Source of the DNA: Lineus longissimus
Lineage: Eukaryota; Nemertea; Pilidiophora; Heteronemertea; Lineidae
Assembly (NCBI RefSeq): GCF_910592395.1
Contig: NC_088314.1
Coordinates: forward strand, 4,402,001-4,466,000
Direction of reading: 5' to 3'
DNA length: 64,000 nucleotides
Shown: in pieces, positions 45,601 to 56,763 of the stretch
Layout of the letters: every line of letters starts with the position of its first letter
How positions within the stretch are numbered: position 1 is the first letter of the stretch
The notes under the pieces: generated by a model
Database searches by the model: none
The model's input: only the letters and a program-made list of their open reading frames with translations
What the model was told of the DNA's origin: nothing
Made by a program: the position numbers and the translations under genes

Positions 45601-47100
45601 CACATTTTCCCTTCAGGTTTCCTGGACCCATGCTTTGAGGACGATTGTGAAGAACTGTTACAAGCACCATGGCAGAGACGATCTGTTGCCTGAGTTTGAG
45701 GAGCACATGCAGTCACATCCTGGTCACTATGGGCAACCCACAATGGTTCAGACGATCAACAATCCCGATGGTACTGTCTCCATCATACAGATTGATACTG
45801 GTTCAGCGGGAAATGCTGTTGTCACGTTAGGAGATGGTACACAAGCTACAGTTGTACATGCGGTAAGTACAGTTTTAGCCAGATGGCCTCTCACATTAAC
45901 ATCATTATGTGATTCTTGACGGGAACACAAATTAACTTCGAGACCATTGACAGTATATATCAGCCATTACAATGCACTAAATGCTTATGAGTTTTATGCT
46001 CATCTTTGATATAAAATTCCTCCTTTTAGATACAACATAATGGTCAAACCCACGAGGCGAACCAAGCAGTGCAAACGCTAGCTGAGGTAGCAGCGAGTCA
46101 ACAAGAGGTGGGAGTACACTCACAGACATTAGAGTTAAACTCAGATGCTGCAGCACATGCTGTAGCAACACTAGCAGAAGCTACTATAAATCAGGACGGC
46201 CAGATCATTTTAACAGGTGATGCATTAGGAGATGGAACAAATAGTAAGTATAGATGATTACTGGGGCTTAATGGTAAGCAGCATCGTGAACGAGACTGGG
46301 GAAAGCTTAAGTCAAAATTAACAACCCACGTAAAATCACTGTAGCGATGAAACTATTCCCAAGTCACTCCCCCCCCTCCCCCACACACACACTCCCAAAT
46401 AACATGACCCCAGGAGGCAGAAAATAATTAGCTCTTGCTACTATCTTTAGATTTGTGATCATGCCATGGTTGGTTCACAGCTCTCTGTTGATGGTGCTGT
46501 TTTAATCAGGTGCTCTGATACTCGTCAAAATTGTATTACTCTGGTGCTCAGTGTATACTATTCTTCAAAGGGCTGATGGTATATTATTTTGTTTCAGTTG
46601 GCGATGGAAGAATGATGAAACTTTGTTTATCGAAAGATATATTCGGAAATGCAGGTGATCAAAAATTTGGTGAGTAATTGTCCGCCTATAAAAATAGTTC
46701 CTGGTTAAAGTATACCAAGCTCAAAGCGTCGCCATTCCACAGATCAGTCTAAATAGAAATGGCATCAAGTCTGTCTTGAATTTTGCAACAATTTTGTGTT
46801 GGCAAAGGACGTAAAGGGTTCCATAGTCATCAGATAGAAAGGCTACAAACCCACTTTAAAGACAAATAATAAGACTTATATCCTAAACCGTTTTATTTAA
46901 TCTTTCCAGGTATGGTGACGATACCAGTATCAATGTACCAGACTGTTGTGACGAGTATAGCTCAGATGCAGGATGCGAATAATCAAAACATACAAATCGC
47001 CATGGCGCCAAAAATGGAAACAATGTCACATCCGGGAGGTGGTGGAGATGTTCCAGATGCGACACATGCTGTTGAAGTGATGACGGTTGAACAAACATAA
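42637..47100 (+). CDS. NRF1: NRF1, nuclear respiratory factor 1
   Basis: Homodimeric transcription factor (related to Drosophila ewg and sea urchin P3A2) that binds palindromic TGCGCATGCGC-type sites and activates mitochondrial and housekeeping genes. Exons: 42637-42781, 43069-43183, 43467-43602, 43844-43993, then either 44500-44658 (A) or 44711-44869 (B), 45617-45862, 46030-46243, 46598-46669, 46910-47100. With one of A/B the total is 1428 nt, 475 residues (human 503), all in phase. Landmarks: TGKKRKRPHSFETNPSIRKR (NLS/DNA-binding start), RLLRKLKATIDEYTTRVGQQ, the WGK..PLWWPSD exon, VSWTHALRTIVKNCYKHHGR, and the activation region with AAAHAVATLAEAT, IPVSMYQTVVTS and terminal VEVMTVEQT. The start ATG (GCCATGA) precedes an acidic segment similar to human. 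AATAAA at 47567-47572. Confidence 0.95.
44500..44658 (+). CDS. NRF1: NRF1 alternative exon A
   Basis: 159 nt, phase 0 at both ends, acceptor TTCTAG and donor AAG|GTATAT. Encodes 53 residues starting AQLRNFIPLMLKYSTGRGK, within the NRF1 DNA-binding/dimerisation region. 43 of 53 positions are identical to exon B. It differs from the human sequence at positions where B matches it (N for A, L for E, Y for C, L for T). The donor is weaker than B's context would suggest, and only 52 nt separate it from the B exon. Confidence 0.85.
44711..44869 (+). CDS. NRF1: NRF1 alternative exon B (human-like)
   Basis: 159 nt, phase 0 at both ends, acceptor TTTCCTGTAG and donor AAG|GTAGAC. Encodes AQLRAFIPEMLKYSTGRSK and onward, more like human NRF1 than exon A. 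The A-B intron (44659-44710) is only 52 nt, so steric limits could enforce a choice of A or B. Joining both would still keep frame and give a protein 53 residues longer. Confidence 0.88.
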
Positions 47101-47960
47101 ACTTTAATGTTGTGTCAGACTTGTAAATGTGTGCCATAGATTCCCATTCAGGAACTTGTTGATGTTGTTGTGATCATTGAAATAGAGTTGAAAAGACAAA
47201 TTATTGTCATTTTCCTAAACACTCAGCTACTGGTTTGGTCTACTTTTCTTTCCACCCTCTTGGTTTTTGGTTAGGCAACCAGTGCCTCAAGTACTGTACT
47301 GTATCAATGGGTTGGTAAGCACTATCTAGATGTAGATATTGTCATTTGATTTCATGAATGAGGGTGATTCAACTACCTTTCAATTTAAGCGGAGGTCACC
47401 TCTACATGACTTGATGGGAAAGCTGATTATTTGTCTTGACATTGTGTTTTGTGTGTTCACTGTCTGCATTTTGACACACGTGTCTGTCTGTTATCATAAT
47501 AATGGCTGTACTAGTGCATGCACAGAATGCTAGTACTCTGTAATCATTGTACATTGATATTAATCTAATAAAGTAAATTTTATTGAAGTTTATTAACAAC
47601 TTTTTTGTGTGAATTTTCTCTGGGAATAGACATTCGTTGAGACACAGGATACCAACAGCCATCTTGCCGGGTGGCTGGCCCTTTAAGAAGGGTTGAAACA
47701 ATATTCTTTCCTTAGCCCCTAAGGGAGAGTAGAAGATATCCCATGCAATTGCCAGTCGGTACCTTTCCAACGAGCCCTTGCCTGCATTTGGCTATGACAA
47801 TTGGGAGGCTGCACTTTGTAGAATATTTGAATGCGAGGCACCATCGCAGCCTCAAGTTTTTACCAATGGGTGAACCAGGAATAACATCAAAAGACATTTC
47901 CTAAGGTAACACACCCAGCAGATGAAAGAACCGAAGTGAAATGGTCCTAACTGTGCAATT
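47101..47960 (+). other. NRF1 3'UTR and intergenic DNA
   Basis: The UTR probably ends soon after AATAAA at 47567-47572. Beyond that I see no supported gene to 47960. Confidence 0.6.
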
Positions 47961-48790
47961 TGAGAGAATGTAGCCTTTACTTGCATCCAAAATTTTGTAC
48001 AGCACTTGAACATGCTGCTCCATATTCATTTCCACTTGGTATGACACATAGAACACAAGAGGAACCTGTACTTCCCTGGACAATCGAAAGACAAAGTCAC
48101 CATCGATCAAAGTTGGTTCATGTCAGAGCCAGCTCTTGGAGCTGCGACAGACCAGGCTGTAGCCTTGTGACCACCTTGATCACAGCCCTATAGTCATCTC
48201 CACTTGATGTGACACCACAAATGCAAGAGGATCCTGTCTCTAGGAGATGCAACAGACCAGGCTGTAAAGCCTTCATTTTGGCGACAGTGATCACAGCCCT
48301 GACACGCAGATTGTAAGAGGATCCTGCTTACCTTGGAGTCCTTGGACAATCAAGAGACGAAGTCACAATCTATCCAAATTGGTTCATGTCTGATACATTG
48401 TAAATGGATTTCCGTCAGAATCTCTTGGAGCTGTAACTGATCAGACTGTAGCCTTTATGTTTGTCCGCAATGATCACAGCCATGTAGTCATTTCCACTTG
48501 ATATGACACACAGATTAGAGGATCCTGCTTACCTTGGAGTCCTTGGACAATCAAGAGACAAAGTCACAATCCATCAAAATTGGTTCATGTCATAGAAATG
48601 GATTTCAGTCCGAATCCCCGCGGCCCTCGATCAGAGCTACAACAGACCAGACCCAACCTAGCCTTAACATTTGTCCGAAGTGATCACAGTCCTACAGTCA
48701 GCTCCCCTTGATGGGACGGCCATATCCTGGCCAATCAAGAGACAAAGTCACAATCAATCAAATTGGTTCCTATGATGACAGACCAGACTT
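47961..48790. repeat. Degenerate tandem array, unit about 170-220 bp
   Basis: About four to five imperfect copies of the ordered motifs CCACTTGATRTGACAC, GAGGATCCTGCTTACCTTGG, GGACAATCAAGAGACAAAGT, TTGGTTCATGTC, GACCAGRCTGTAGCC and GTGATCACAGCC. The copies differ by deletions. No open frame is maintained across units, so this looks like a decayed satellite. Confidence 0.85.
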
Positions 48791-49753
48791 CAGCAGCTCG
48801 CAATCTCTTTGCATTTCCCCTTCTTTACGACCTGCACAGATGCTTTTTCCGAACAAAGCAAAAATGACGAGACAGTTTCTTTTAATCTTTATTCTGTACC
48901 AATGACCATTATACTGTCTGTAAAACAATTGTAAATGCTGTCCCCCAAAATACATGTACTTGTTACCAGTAGATATAAACATCATGGCCTCGTCCAAACC
49001 GTTCATGCATTATCAAAAGCATGACATAAATGTGCATATGTCAGAACAGTGGTGCAGTTGCTCAGCACAGGTAATATACAATAATATACATGCATGGTCT
49101 GCTGTGACATTATAACAGTAGATAAAGGTATTGGTTTACCTTTACAATACAATAGAAACACCACCAACCTAATACATTGTTGGAGGGGAATATCAATGGA
49201 ATGAAAATACTGTACACAATGTGAGGCCTTACACCCCTCAGTATTTGTTTGGCACATGTTACATGTACATTTTACTTATTATGGCACATTATTTCAATAT
49301 CTGAGAAAACATCACAACCGTAAGAGTTTAGACTGTAAGTAACACACTCAATAATCACAGAGCTCCTTCTATAAAAGGTAAAGAAACAGAAATAAACAAT
49401 GGTCATCACTCACTTATATGCAAAGGGTGATACAGGAATACATGCGAAAGTGTATAATACAGCTGGAAGACTTGTCTGTTTACATTTTGGATGCATTCAT
49501 CGGGCCTAATCATGTTGTTTATCAGATGCCAAGACTTCAATCAAGGTTTTGTGAAAATTGTCTCAAAATCAAGTGACAAAAGTCATATCAAACCTGGCTA
49601 CGAGTCTACTGGTATACTTTAAGTGGAATGTGACCAATTGGAAAGTTAAGCAGAAAATTGAAGTACAGGACATGATAATATTGTGTATCACAATCCTAAG
49701 TGAAATAATGCCTCCAGAGCACTTTGCACTGTTCACATAGTCAACGTTAACTA
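48791..49753. other. 3'UTR region for the distal SLC2A13 isoform
   Basis: Non-coding. TTTATT at about 48888-48893 (AATAAA on the minus strand) could terminate transcripts that use the distal last exon 49754-49899. No other gene seen. Confidence 0.35.
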
Positions 49754-49899
49754 CTAGGTCACTTTGTTCAACTTCCTCAATATTGGCTGTCGAAATAATT
49801 CTTGGATGTCCTCTAATGGTACGCCTTGAGTTTCTGGTACAAGAATGACCATGAATGTCAAGCCTATCATAGAGAAGACAGTATACAGCCAAAATGTCC
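49754..49899 (-). CDS. SLC2A13: SLC2A13 alternative last exon b (distal)
   Basis: Acceptor ATTCCAG|GGACATTTT in the same phase as exon a. Encodes [20 protein letters not shown], then [16 protein letters not shown] and a short basic tail ending LNKVT, stop TAG. About 20 of 36 aligned residues match exon a. The tail lacks the acidic dileucine motif. The open frame, conserved sugar-porter PET.G motif and correct phase argue against a dead duplicate. Confidence 0.8.
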
Positions 49900-52800
49900 C
49901 TGGAATGAAGAAAAGATAAGTATTAGTCCTGGCCTCCACACAGAGGGCAGGAGTAAAATTTAAAAAAATATTTTATAGCAGGTCCTTTTTCAGAAAAACT
50001 TGCAACTTTTAAAGTTTATTTTCATTCAAAGGTGCAACCAGGACATGTACATGTAATACATCATGATATTGGCATGAAACATTATTATGAAGTTTTTGGC
50101 ACAAGTATGGTTCCAGTTTTTGAGTTCGGCCAGACGTTATAAGGGAACTCCACCACCTGAGAAGTTCATCTTCAAAGATGAAAACTGAGTGCACTGGTGA
50201 AACGAATGAAATGTAGCAAAAAAGCTTTACCCCTCACCACATTCTAGACAATGTCTTGGTCTTCAGTGTCTGATTGGGAAAGGAGGGCCTCCTCATCAGC
50301 ATGCTCTGATTGGGGGTCTCCCTTCACACCACGGAACAAGCCCTGAACCTCTTCTAATGTTTTCCCTCTCGTCTCGGGAAGCAAGAATATCATGAATATC
50401 AAGCCTAGGAAGCTGATACCACTATATAACCAAAATGCACCTAAAAGCAAAACAAAAGCTGATTCACCAAACCAGATCACCAAAAAATCCCGGTACATAC
50501 ACGTGCATCAGATGTTCACCATGACATATTATTGGAGAACTGACATCGAAAGATGCAAGCCCTCAACAGAGACTGTATTGCTGCTGACAACCTTCAGTCA
50601 TCATACAGATAAGTGATACAGGCTCTGCTTGACACTTGAATCTTCTTGACATCGGTCGGCAGTTGCATCATGAAAAACATCTACACTTAGTCAAGGGGGA
50701 CAGAACTACTAGAATACCAGGAGAAGGATATGTGACCCATCACAGCGAATCCAGGCACATGTTGCACGGAAGATGAACCTAGTGACATCAGGAGATCATG
50801 GTAGAACTTATTAAAGTACTCAGAATTAAAAAAAGGCAGACAACAGTAAAATGAACAACCAGTCCATTTCAACCTGCCATGCTCATAGCTACAGCAGATG
50901 TGCCTGGTTTTCCTGTGACAGGTCACACATGCTAATGAGTCATGCAACAAAGATGAGGCAGATGTCTTCCTACCATATTTTGTTATTGTTTCCGTCAGTG
51001 TTAAAAACGTCATGGAAATAAGCAGGTTGAAAATCCAGTTTGTTGCAGTGGCAGCAGAGGCACCTGCGCTTCTCGCCCAGAGAGGATAGATCTCTGAATT
51101 GATTGTCCAAGGCATTGGACCCATCCCTTCAAGGAAGAAAACATAATTAGTAATATGACCTTGTATGAGAGGGTATTAAAAAATATGTTGCTATGGCTAA
51201 ATTCAAAGCTAAGAGATTCATGGTGTCATCCCATGAATTTCATAACCTCACTGGCAGGCCACTTCTTAAGAGTCTCATCTGACATTTACTAGCACAATCT
51301 AAATGTAATACAGGATAGTCCTTTAAAATACCAATTAACTGACTAATCCTTTAATATGCTGATTAAAGGACTGCTACAGTTTCTCCCTACCTGGTGCAAA
51401 GAACATAAGATACAGAACAAGACCAAAAATTGCCATCCATGAATAAGGCGTTGGACAGTATTCATAGGCCCAGGTAAGAGGTGTTGGAAGACTAGTGTGA
51501 TTGCACCGCCCGGCAGCTGACATGGTCATATCATCTGACATCACTGGAAGACAAGAGCCATTGGCTGGACCAGTGGAGGTGTCCAAGTAACAGTAACCAC
51601 AAGAAAGAGAGGAGATGCATGGATCACAGTTTCTGAAGAAAAACAACAACATTTGAAACGACCTTAATAACAGATCTTAAACAGGTGAATTTTGTTCCCA
51701 GGGATGAATGAATGGATACTGCCCTATAGGGGTGTCACCTAGGCCTGTAGTACTAATGCTTTGCACAACATGTACTACTAGGACTTCCCCATCTGTCAAA
51801 ATAGATTTGCTTGCTGGCGTTAGCTCTTTAAGAGTTCATTGGTTAGGCCCTTCAATGCAGAATAATCAGGTTCCTTTACCTCCAGCAGATTTTGAAAATA
51901 TCTGTCATTATTTTCCTCTTTTTGTCTCGAGAGTGATGACCCTGTGCACAAGATCTGGCTGGTGCTTTTGAGTTATGGGTTGATAAATGTACATTTCCCA
52001 CCATTTTTGGTGCACGAGCGCGTTTTCAATTCTCCACAAAATGGTGGATTGGCTGGAAATCACCTATCAACTTACTTATAATTATCACAAACTGAACCGG
52101 CTGCCACAGGATCATGATAGTCAATATCAGGAGCATGGAATGCAGCAAATTGGAATCCAACAGCCAATACAACGAGTCCAATCACAACACCTAGAGACAA
52201 AAGTCAAGATTCTTGTAAGTTGTAATTCAGACTCAGACTCAGACGTCAACAAGAGACTGGCTATGAACAGCATTTCAAGTACAACTTTAGATGAGAAATG
52301 GTCAAAAGTCTGGTTTGATCAAGCACCTTATCATGCTATGTCTCTTGATTAACCCATTCAAGAATCTTGCAGGAAGTAAAAATCACCTGCTTGGCTGGCA
52401 AGTGTCAGTGGCCGTCTACCAATCTTCTCCACTAGGTAAAGTCCAACAAATGTAAAGAGGAAATTGACAGCTGCCGTTAAAGCTGCATACCACACCGCCA
52501 TTTCATCACTCTTCACGCCAGACATCTTGACGATGGAAGCACTGTAATACCTGAGGGGAAAAAGGTGGACAGGTATTATACATATAAAACAGGGCTGAAT
52601 GTTACTTTTTTGGTCCTGGGGGAAGGGGGGCAGAACACAATTTTTCATCTATACTGGTTTTCAGTAGACCAGAACCTACCAGGAGAGTATTACAACACCA
52701 AGCCTATCCTATCAACTGACATCAGTCTTGATGGCAAGTGATGGTATAAACTCCTTACATGACTGTGTTGATGCCACCTATTTGTTGAAACATCTGAAGT

Positions 52801-55259
52801 CCGCAACCAAGAATCAGGGCTCTTCTCACTGCCTTGTCCCTCCACATATGGACAGCAATGTGGCTCTTCCCTGAAATGAGTCAGGCCCATAAATATAACT
52901 CGCCTATAAAAGGTAGCTAAACACAGGATCCCTACCCCTGCTGTCATTCCCCCAGTCCACTCTGTAGAGAGAGCTCTTCGTAATGAATTAGCAAGTTGTG
53001 AATGGATGAGTCACTGCTACTCGGTGGCAGCAATTCCTCACCTTTAAATTAAGTGTTGTAAAGCATTTCGTTTAACGATTACCAGAGACCTGGGACAATG
53101 AAGAAGCTTACCAGATGAATATGAAAGCTTACATAGCTTGAAACGTCATGAATTACAATGTTTTAGCCTGGCATTGCAGATTGAATGAGGGGACAACCTA
53201 CCCATTTGTTCCCGCTCTCTTCTAGTCTCAATGAAACTTTGCTGGATGCTCTGAAGCTCATAGTTGACATTCCCTTCGTTTACGATTGTCCTCAAGACTT
53301 TGCGAGCATCATCATGTTTTTCCTTAGAGACCAACCATCTTGGGCTCTCGGGCATGAACCAGAAACCAATAAATTGGACAAATGCTGGGACAGCAGCCAG
53401 ACCCAGCATATACCTGAAAAATATGAACATTGTAATAAATTTTTGAAGAAGATTGCAACCTACATGAAATTGAAATCAAACAATAGGTGCAGCTAGGCTG
53501 CAGTATAACGGGTTAAGACATTACATAGTGTTCTAAATTGATCTGTGCTGTATTAATGCACGCTGATAGGAAAATTAGCCAGCCACTGGTGAAGTATTTT
53601 ATACAGACACTGCTTTGTAAATTTAACACTGATATGATACAATTATTAATAACCCTGCAGTAATTTGTAACTAGACACAGAAGCAATACCACTAGTTTTT
53701 TTTAGTGCTTCAAGGTTATAAAAATCATGATGAATGACAATTAGGGCAACCATTACTAACGTGGAAACATTATCAATAGATTAAGTGCAATTTTGTAGTC
53801 TGAGTTGGCTGCTATCATCTAATTACTGCACTATGCCATTCACCATCCTATACAAGGATGAAACTTTTTCACCAATTATGCTATATTGGACAACAATCTC
53901 ACAGCATGTCAAACATGGTATGTACGTATGCAATCTGACGGCAAACAATGAATGAAAAAAACTGCATATTTAGATCATTGTCATCGATATCATTGCAATA
54001 TTTGAAAATCTGGCTTTGTTCATGGGTTGTTTAAGTGCGCTCTGGAATGATCTTTCTTTATTGTTTTGAAAAACCATTGAAAAAGTTCAGTCTTGGGTCA
54101 ATATAAAAAAATGTAAAGTTGCAAGAATTATCGAGTCAATGAATGAGTGAGTGTTGGTAATCAGGGAGTTCTAAAGAAGAGCACAACCCACTTACTTTGA
54201 AGAGAGAAAAGTTTTGGGTTTATTGTTCATCTATTCTAAAAACAAACTTAAAGGACTTCAACTACTGCTGACATACAGGATTTTTCTAGTACAAACATTT
54301 CAACTACCCTTACCTCCATCCATTTTCGGGGTCTCTGCTAAAAAGACCATCAACTACACTGGCAATGAACTGTCCACCAGTGACAAAAAGATTGTATAGA
54401 GTAACCATTCGACCACGGATCTCTGCAGGTGAAGTCTCTGCTATGTACATAGGAACTGTCATAGATGCAAGACCTGGAATCATGGATAGTCAAATATTTC
54501 CGATTTAAACTACACCCGCAAAAACATTTATTCACCAGCTTTATGATCTCATCCAAGTAATTCTATATAGACCTAGTCATTTTGAGAGTGTTCAAACACA
54601 TAATTTTGTCATGAACTTCCTACTACCAAAAATATAACACATGCTTATTTTGCCACAACCCATTTTGAATACTTGCCTATTCCAGCTCCAACAATAAGTC
54701 TTCCAGCCAGTAACATGAACCGGTTATACGAAACCGCAAGAACAATCGAGCCAACTGTAAATATAAAACTGGCAGCAAGTGTTGTGGGTTTGCGGCCAAA
54801 ATAGTTGTTTAAAACTCCACCGGCAATAGCGAAAATGGCAGCGGCTCCGATTGTGACACTTACGATTAGTTCTTGCCACAATGAATCAAGATTGAATTCC
54901 TGTTTTAAAAAAATCATTGCACCCGATATTACACCAGTGTCATAGCCGAACAGAAATCCACCAATGCTAGCAAAAAAGGCTAGAACGTAGATGAATCCTG
55001 GGGGGGATTGGTGGTCCTGTGATTTGTCCCAAACAGGTGCCCCGCCCCCTGGCCCTGGATCATCAGGATGGACAACGGAAGGGATGGAATCCTGCTTTTC
55101 ACCATCACCGACATCATTGATTGCGGCATACCCTGGCTGAACATTTAAGGGAGGACTTTGTTCATCATCTTTGCCATTAGATTTCAGTAACGGAACTTTA
55201 TCTGATTTTTTGGCAGCATTTTCATCAGTTGAAGAATCAGAAAAATTGCCTTGTTCCAT
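49754..55259 (-). CDS. SLC2A13: SLC2A13-type proton/myo-inositol cotransporter
   Basis: Twelve-helix MFS sugar porter (HMIT) taking up myo-inositol with protons. Exons: 54677-55259, 54314-54473, 53202-53413, 52759-52870, 52387-52550, 52076-52190, 51391-51632, 50974-51126, then a last exon at 50244-50440 (645 aa in total) or 49754-49899 (628 aa). All phases agree. ATG at 55259. The cytosolic N terminus holds DKVPLL, a DxxxLL-type sorting signal. Family motifs: [15 protein letters not shown], the [10 protein letters not shown] segment, [36 protein letters not shown], the Cys-rich loop between helices 9 and 10 (NCDPC...CGYCY) that is diagnostic of [21 protein letters not shown] and [11 protein letters not shown]. 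The first donor is GC (AG|GCAAGT at 54676-54675), confirmed by phase with the next exon. Confidence 0.95.
50244..50440 (-). CDS. SLC2A13: SLC2A13 alternative last exon a (proximal)
   Basis: Acceptor TTTTAG|GTGCATTTT; encodes helix 12 ([20 protein letters not shown]), the [10 protein letters not shown] motif and an acidic tail with DEEALL, a DxxxLL dileucine sorting motif; stop TAG. A minus-strand AATAAA (plus TTTATT near 50018-50023) lies downstream, before exon b. This version resembles human. Confidence 0.9.
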
Positions 55260-56763
55260 CTTGCAAAAATTGGTTTTCAGCTTTGTGACAGAAGTACCGA
55301 TGCGTAATTGGTCATGCGCAGTGAATGGGCACCTGTTCCATCCTAGTGTCCAGGCCACAAAATTTTGTTACTGTAGATTGCTATGTGTTATTTCTTCATT
55401 GTAAAAATATTAAGGCCTGGCTACAAGGTAGACCAGCTAGATGGCGCTGAAGAGTGTCATGGCGGAAGAGAGATGCAAACAAGCAAATTTTAGAAATCAA
55501 TAATTGGATTTATCTATTTTTGTGCATGACAAAGAGTGTCTTGAGAGGTCCATAAAACTGTTCAAAATGTAAGGCTTCTGAACGAACGAAATATTCGACA
55601 GTTTGGTAACAAGTCGGATTTGAATAGGCCCTTGGCCTAACCCAAAGACAAAGTCATTACGATACATGATCATCACGACATCAGGGTACACTAGTGACTA
55701 GCTATGGTCATGTCTTCCCATGATCATGATGATACTGATAGGCCTGCGTCTCGTTTTACCAGACTTTAGTATGAAACTTGAACTGTCTCTGTCAACTATT
55801 CCTGGTATTTTTGGCTTCCTCAGCCTCGCCTTATGATGCCTACTTTGTTTAACTTTACTTTATCTTGCCTGCCTAGCTGCTGCCTATATTGTCCCTTTAA
55901 AGGGCATCTCTTGTACAAAAGGCCAATATTACGTGTACTACATTATAGGCTTGTGAGAAACAGAACCAGCTAAACAGCGTCGACACAGTATATCATGATA
56001 GGCCTATTGGATTCTTCTACTATGTGTATCCTGCTTCTGTGTTTCAAGCTTTTTGTGTTGTGATATTTCATACATGTTGACAACTTACAACATTGTCGTA
56101 TGTTTTCAAAATATAAGTCCTGACTCTTTCCCTGCCTGTCTGTAGTTGTCATCTTTTCTCACGGGGCAGATCCAAGACTCAGATGAATTGGGTCGAGAGG
56201 GACTGTAGCCCTCAAATTTGTTTTTAATTTGAAATTTCATTGTCAATCTTCAATATTAAACGGAAAAAAAAGGTAGCCCCAAAGTTTCATAAGGGGACTC
56301 CTTGGATCCACCCCCAACTCCTTTTCTTAAATGTTTTCATTTATAACTATTTGTTATTATTTGCTTTATTTTTTGTTGCGGTTATAGGTAGACACACTCC
56401 AGTCTCTCCTATGCTGACCTATAGGTAGTTTTCTACGCTTTACTGTTTATTTCTTGAGGTGAGTAATTTCAGACTTCTTTAGTAACATTCTAGTTTTACT
56501 GGTATTCTAAAAACCCTGTCACAGCAAGTCTTGTTGTGCTCCTTTCCTCATTCCGTACCATAGGGTAAATAGATGGTGTGCTCTTTTGGCCATTTTACAA
56601 CTCTGTGTAACTTTCAAAAATATGATCTGCTGGCACTTTTTTCTGCCTATACATGTATTTCATTTTTTTATATTTCATATTTCATTTCATTTTTCTGCCA
56701 CCTTTCATTTTTTTCAACTTTTTAAAATATTTTCTTCCAGGTGCAATACTTGCCAGTTTCACC
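55260..56763. promoter_or_regulatory. Divergent intergenic region of SLC2A13 and PPHLN1
   Basis: Contains AGATGGCGCTGAAG (55439 onward) followed by TCATGGCGGAAGAG, two YY1-like elements that probably mark the PPHLN1 transcription start. PPHLN1 5'UTR acceptors are at about 56740 (TTCTTCCAG). At 55851-55975 lies a dispersed repeat with a CCCTTTAAAGGG centre, shared with 22034-22460. No additional gene seen. Confidence 0.45.

Noticed and set aside
55260-55358. N-terminal extension of SLC2A13
   Set aside because: It opens with GTG rather than ATG. The ATG at 55259 is the first valid start.
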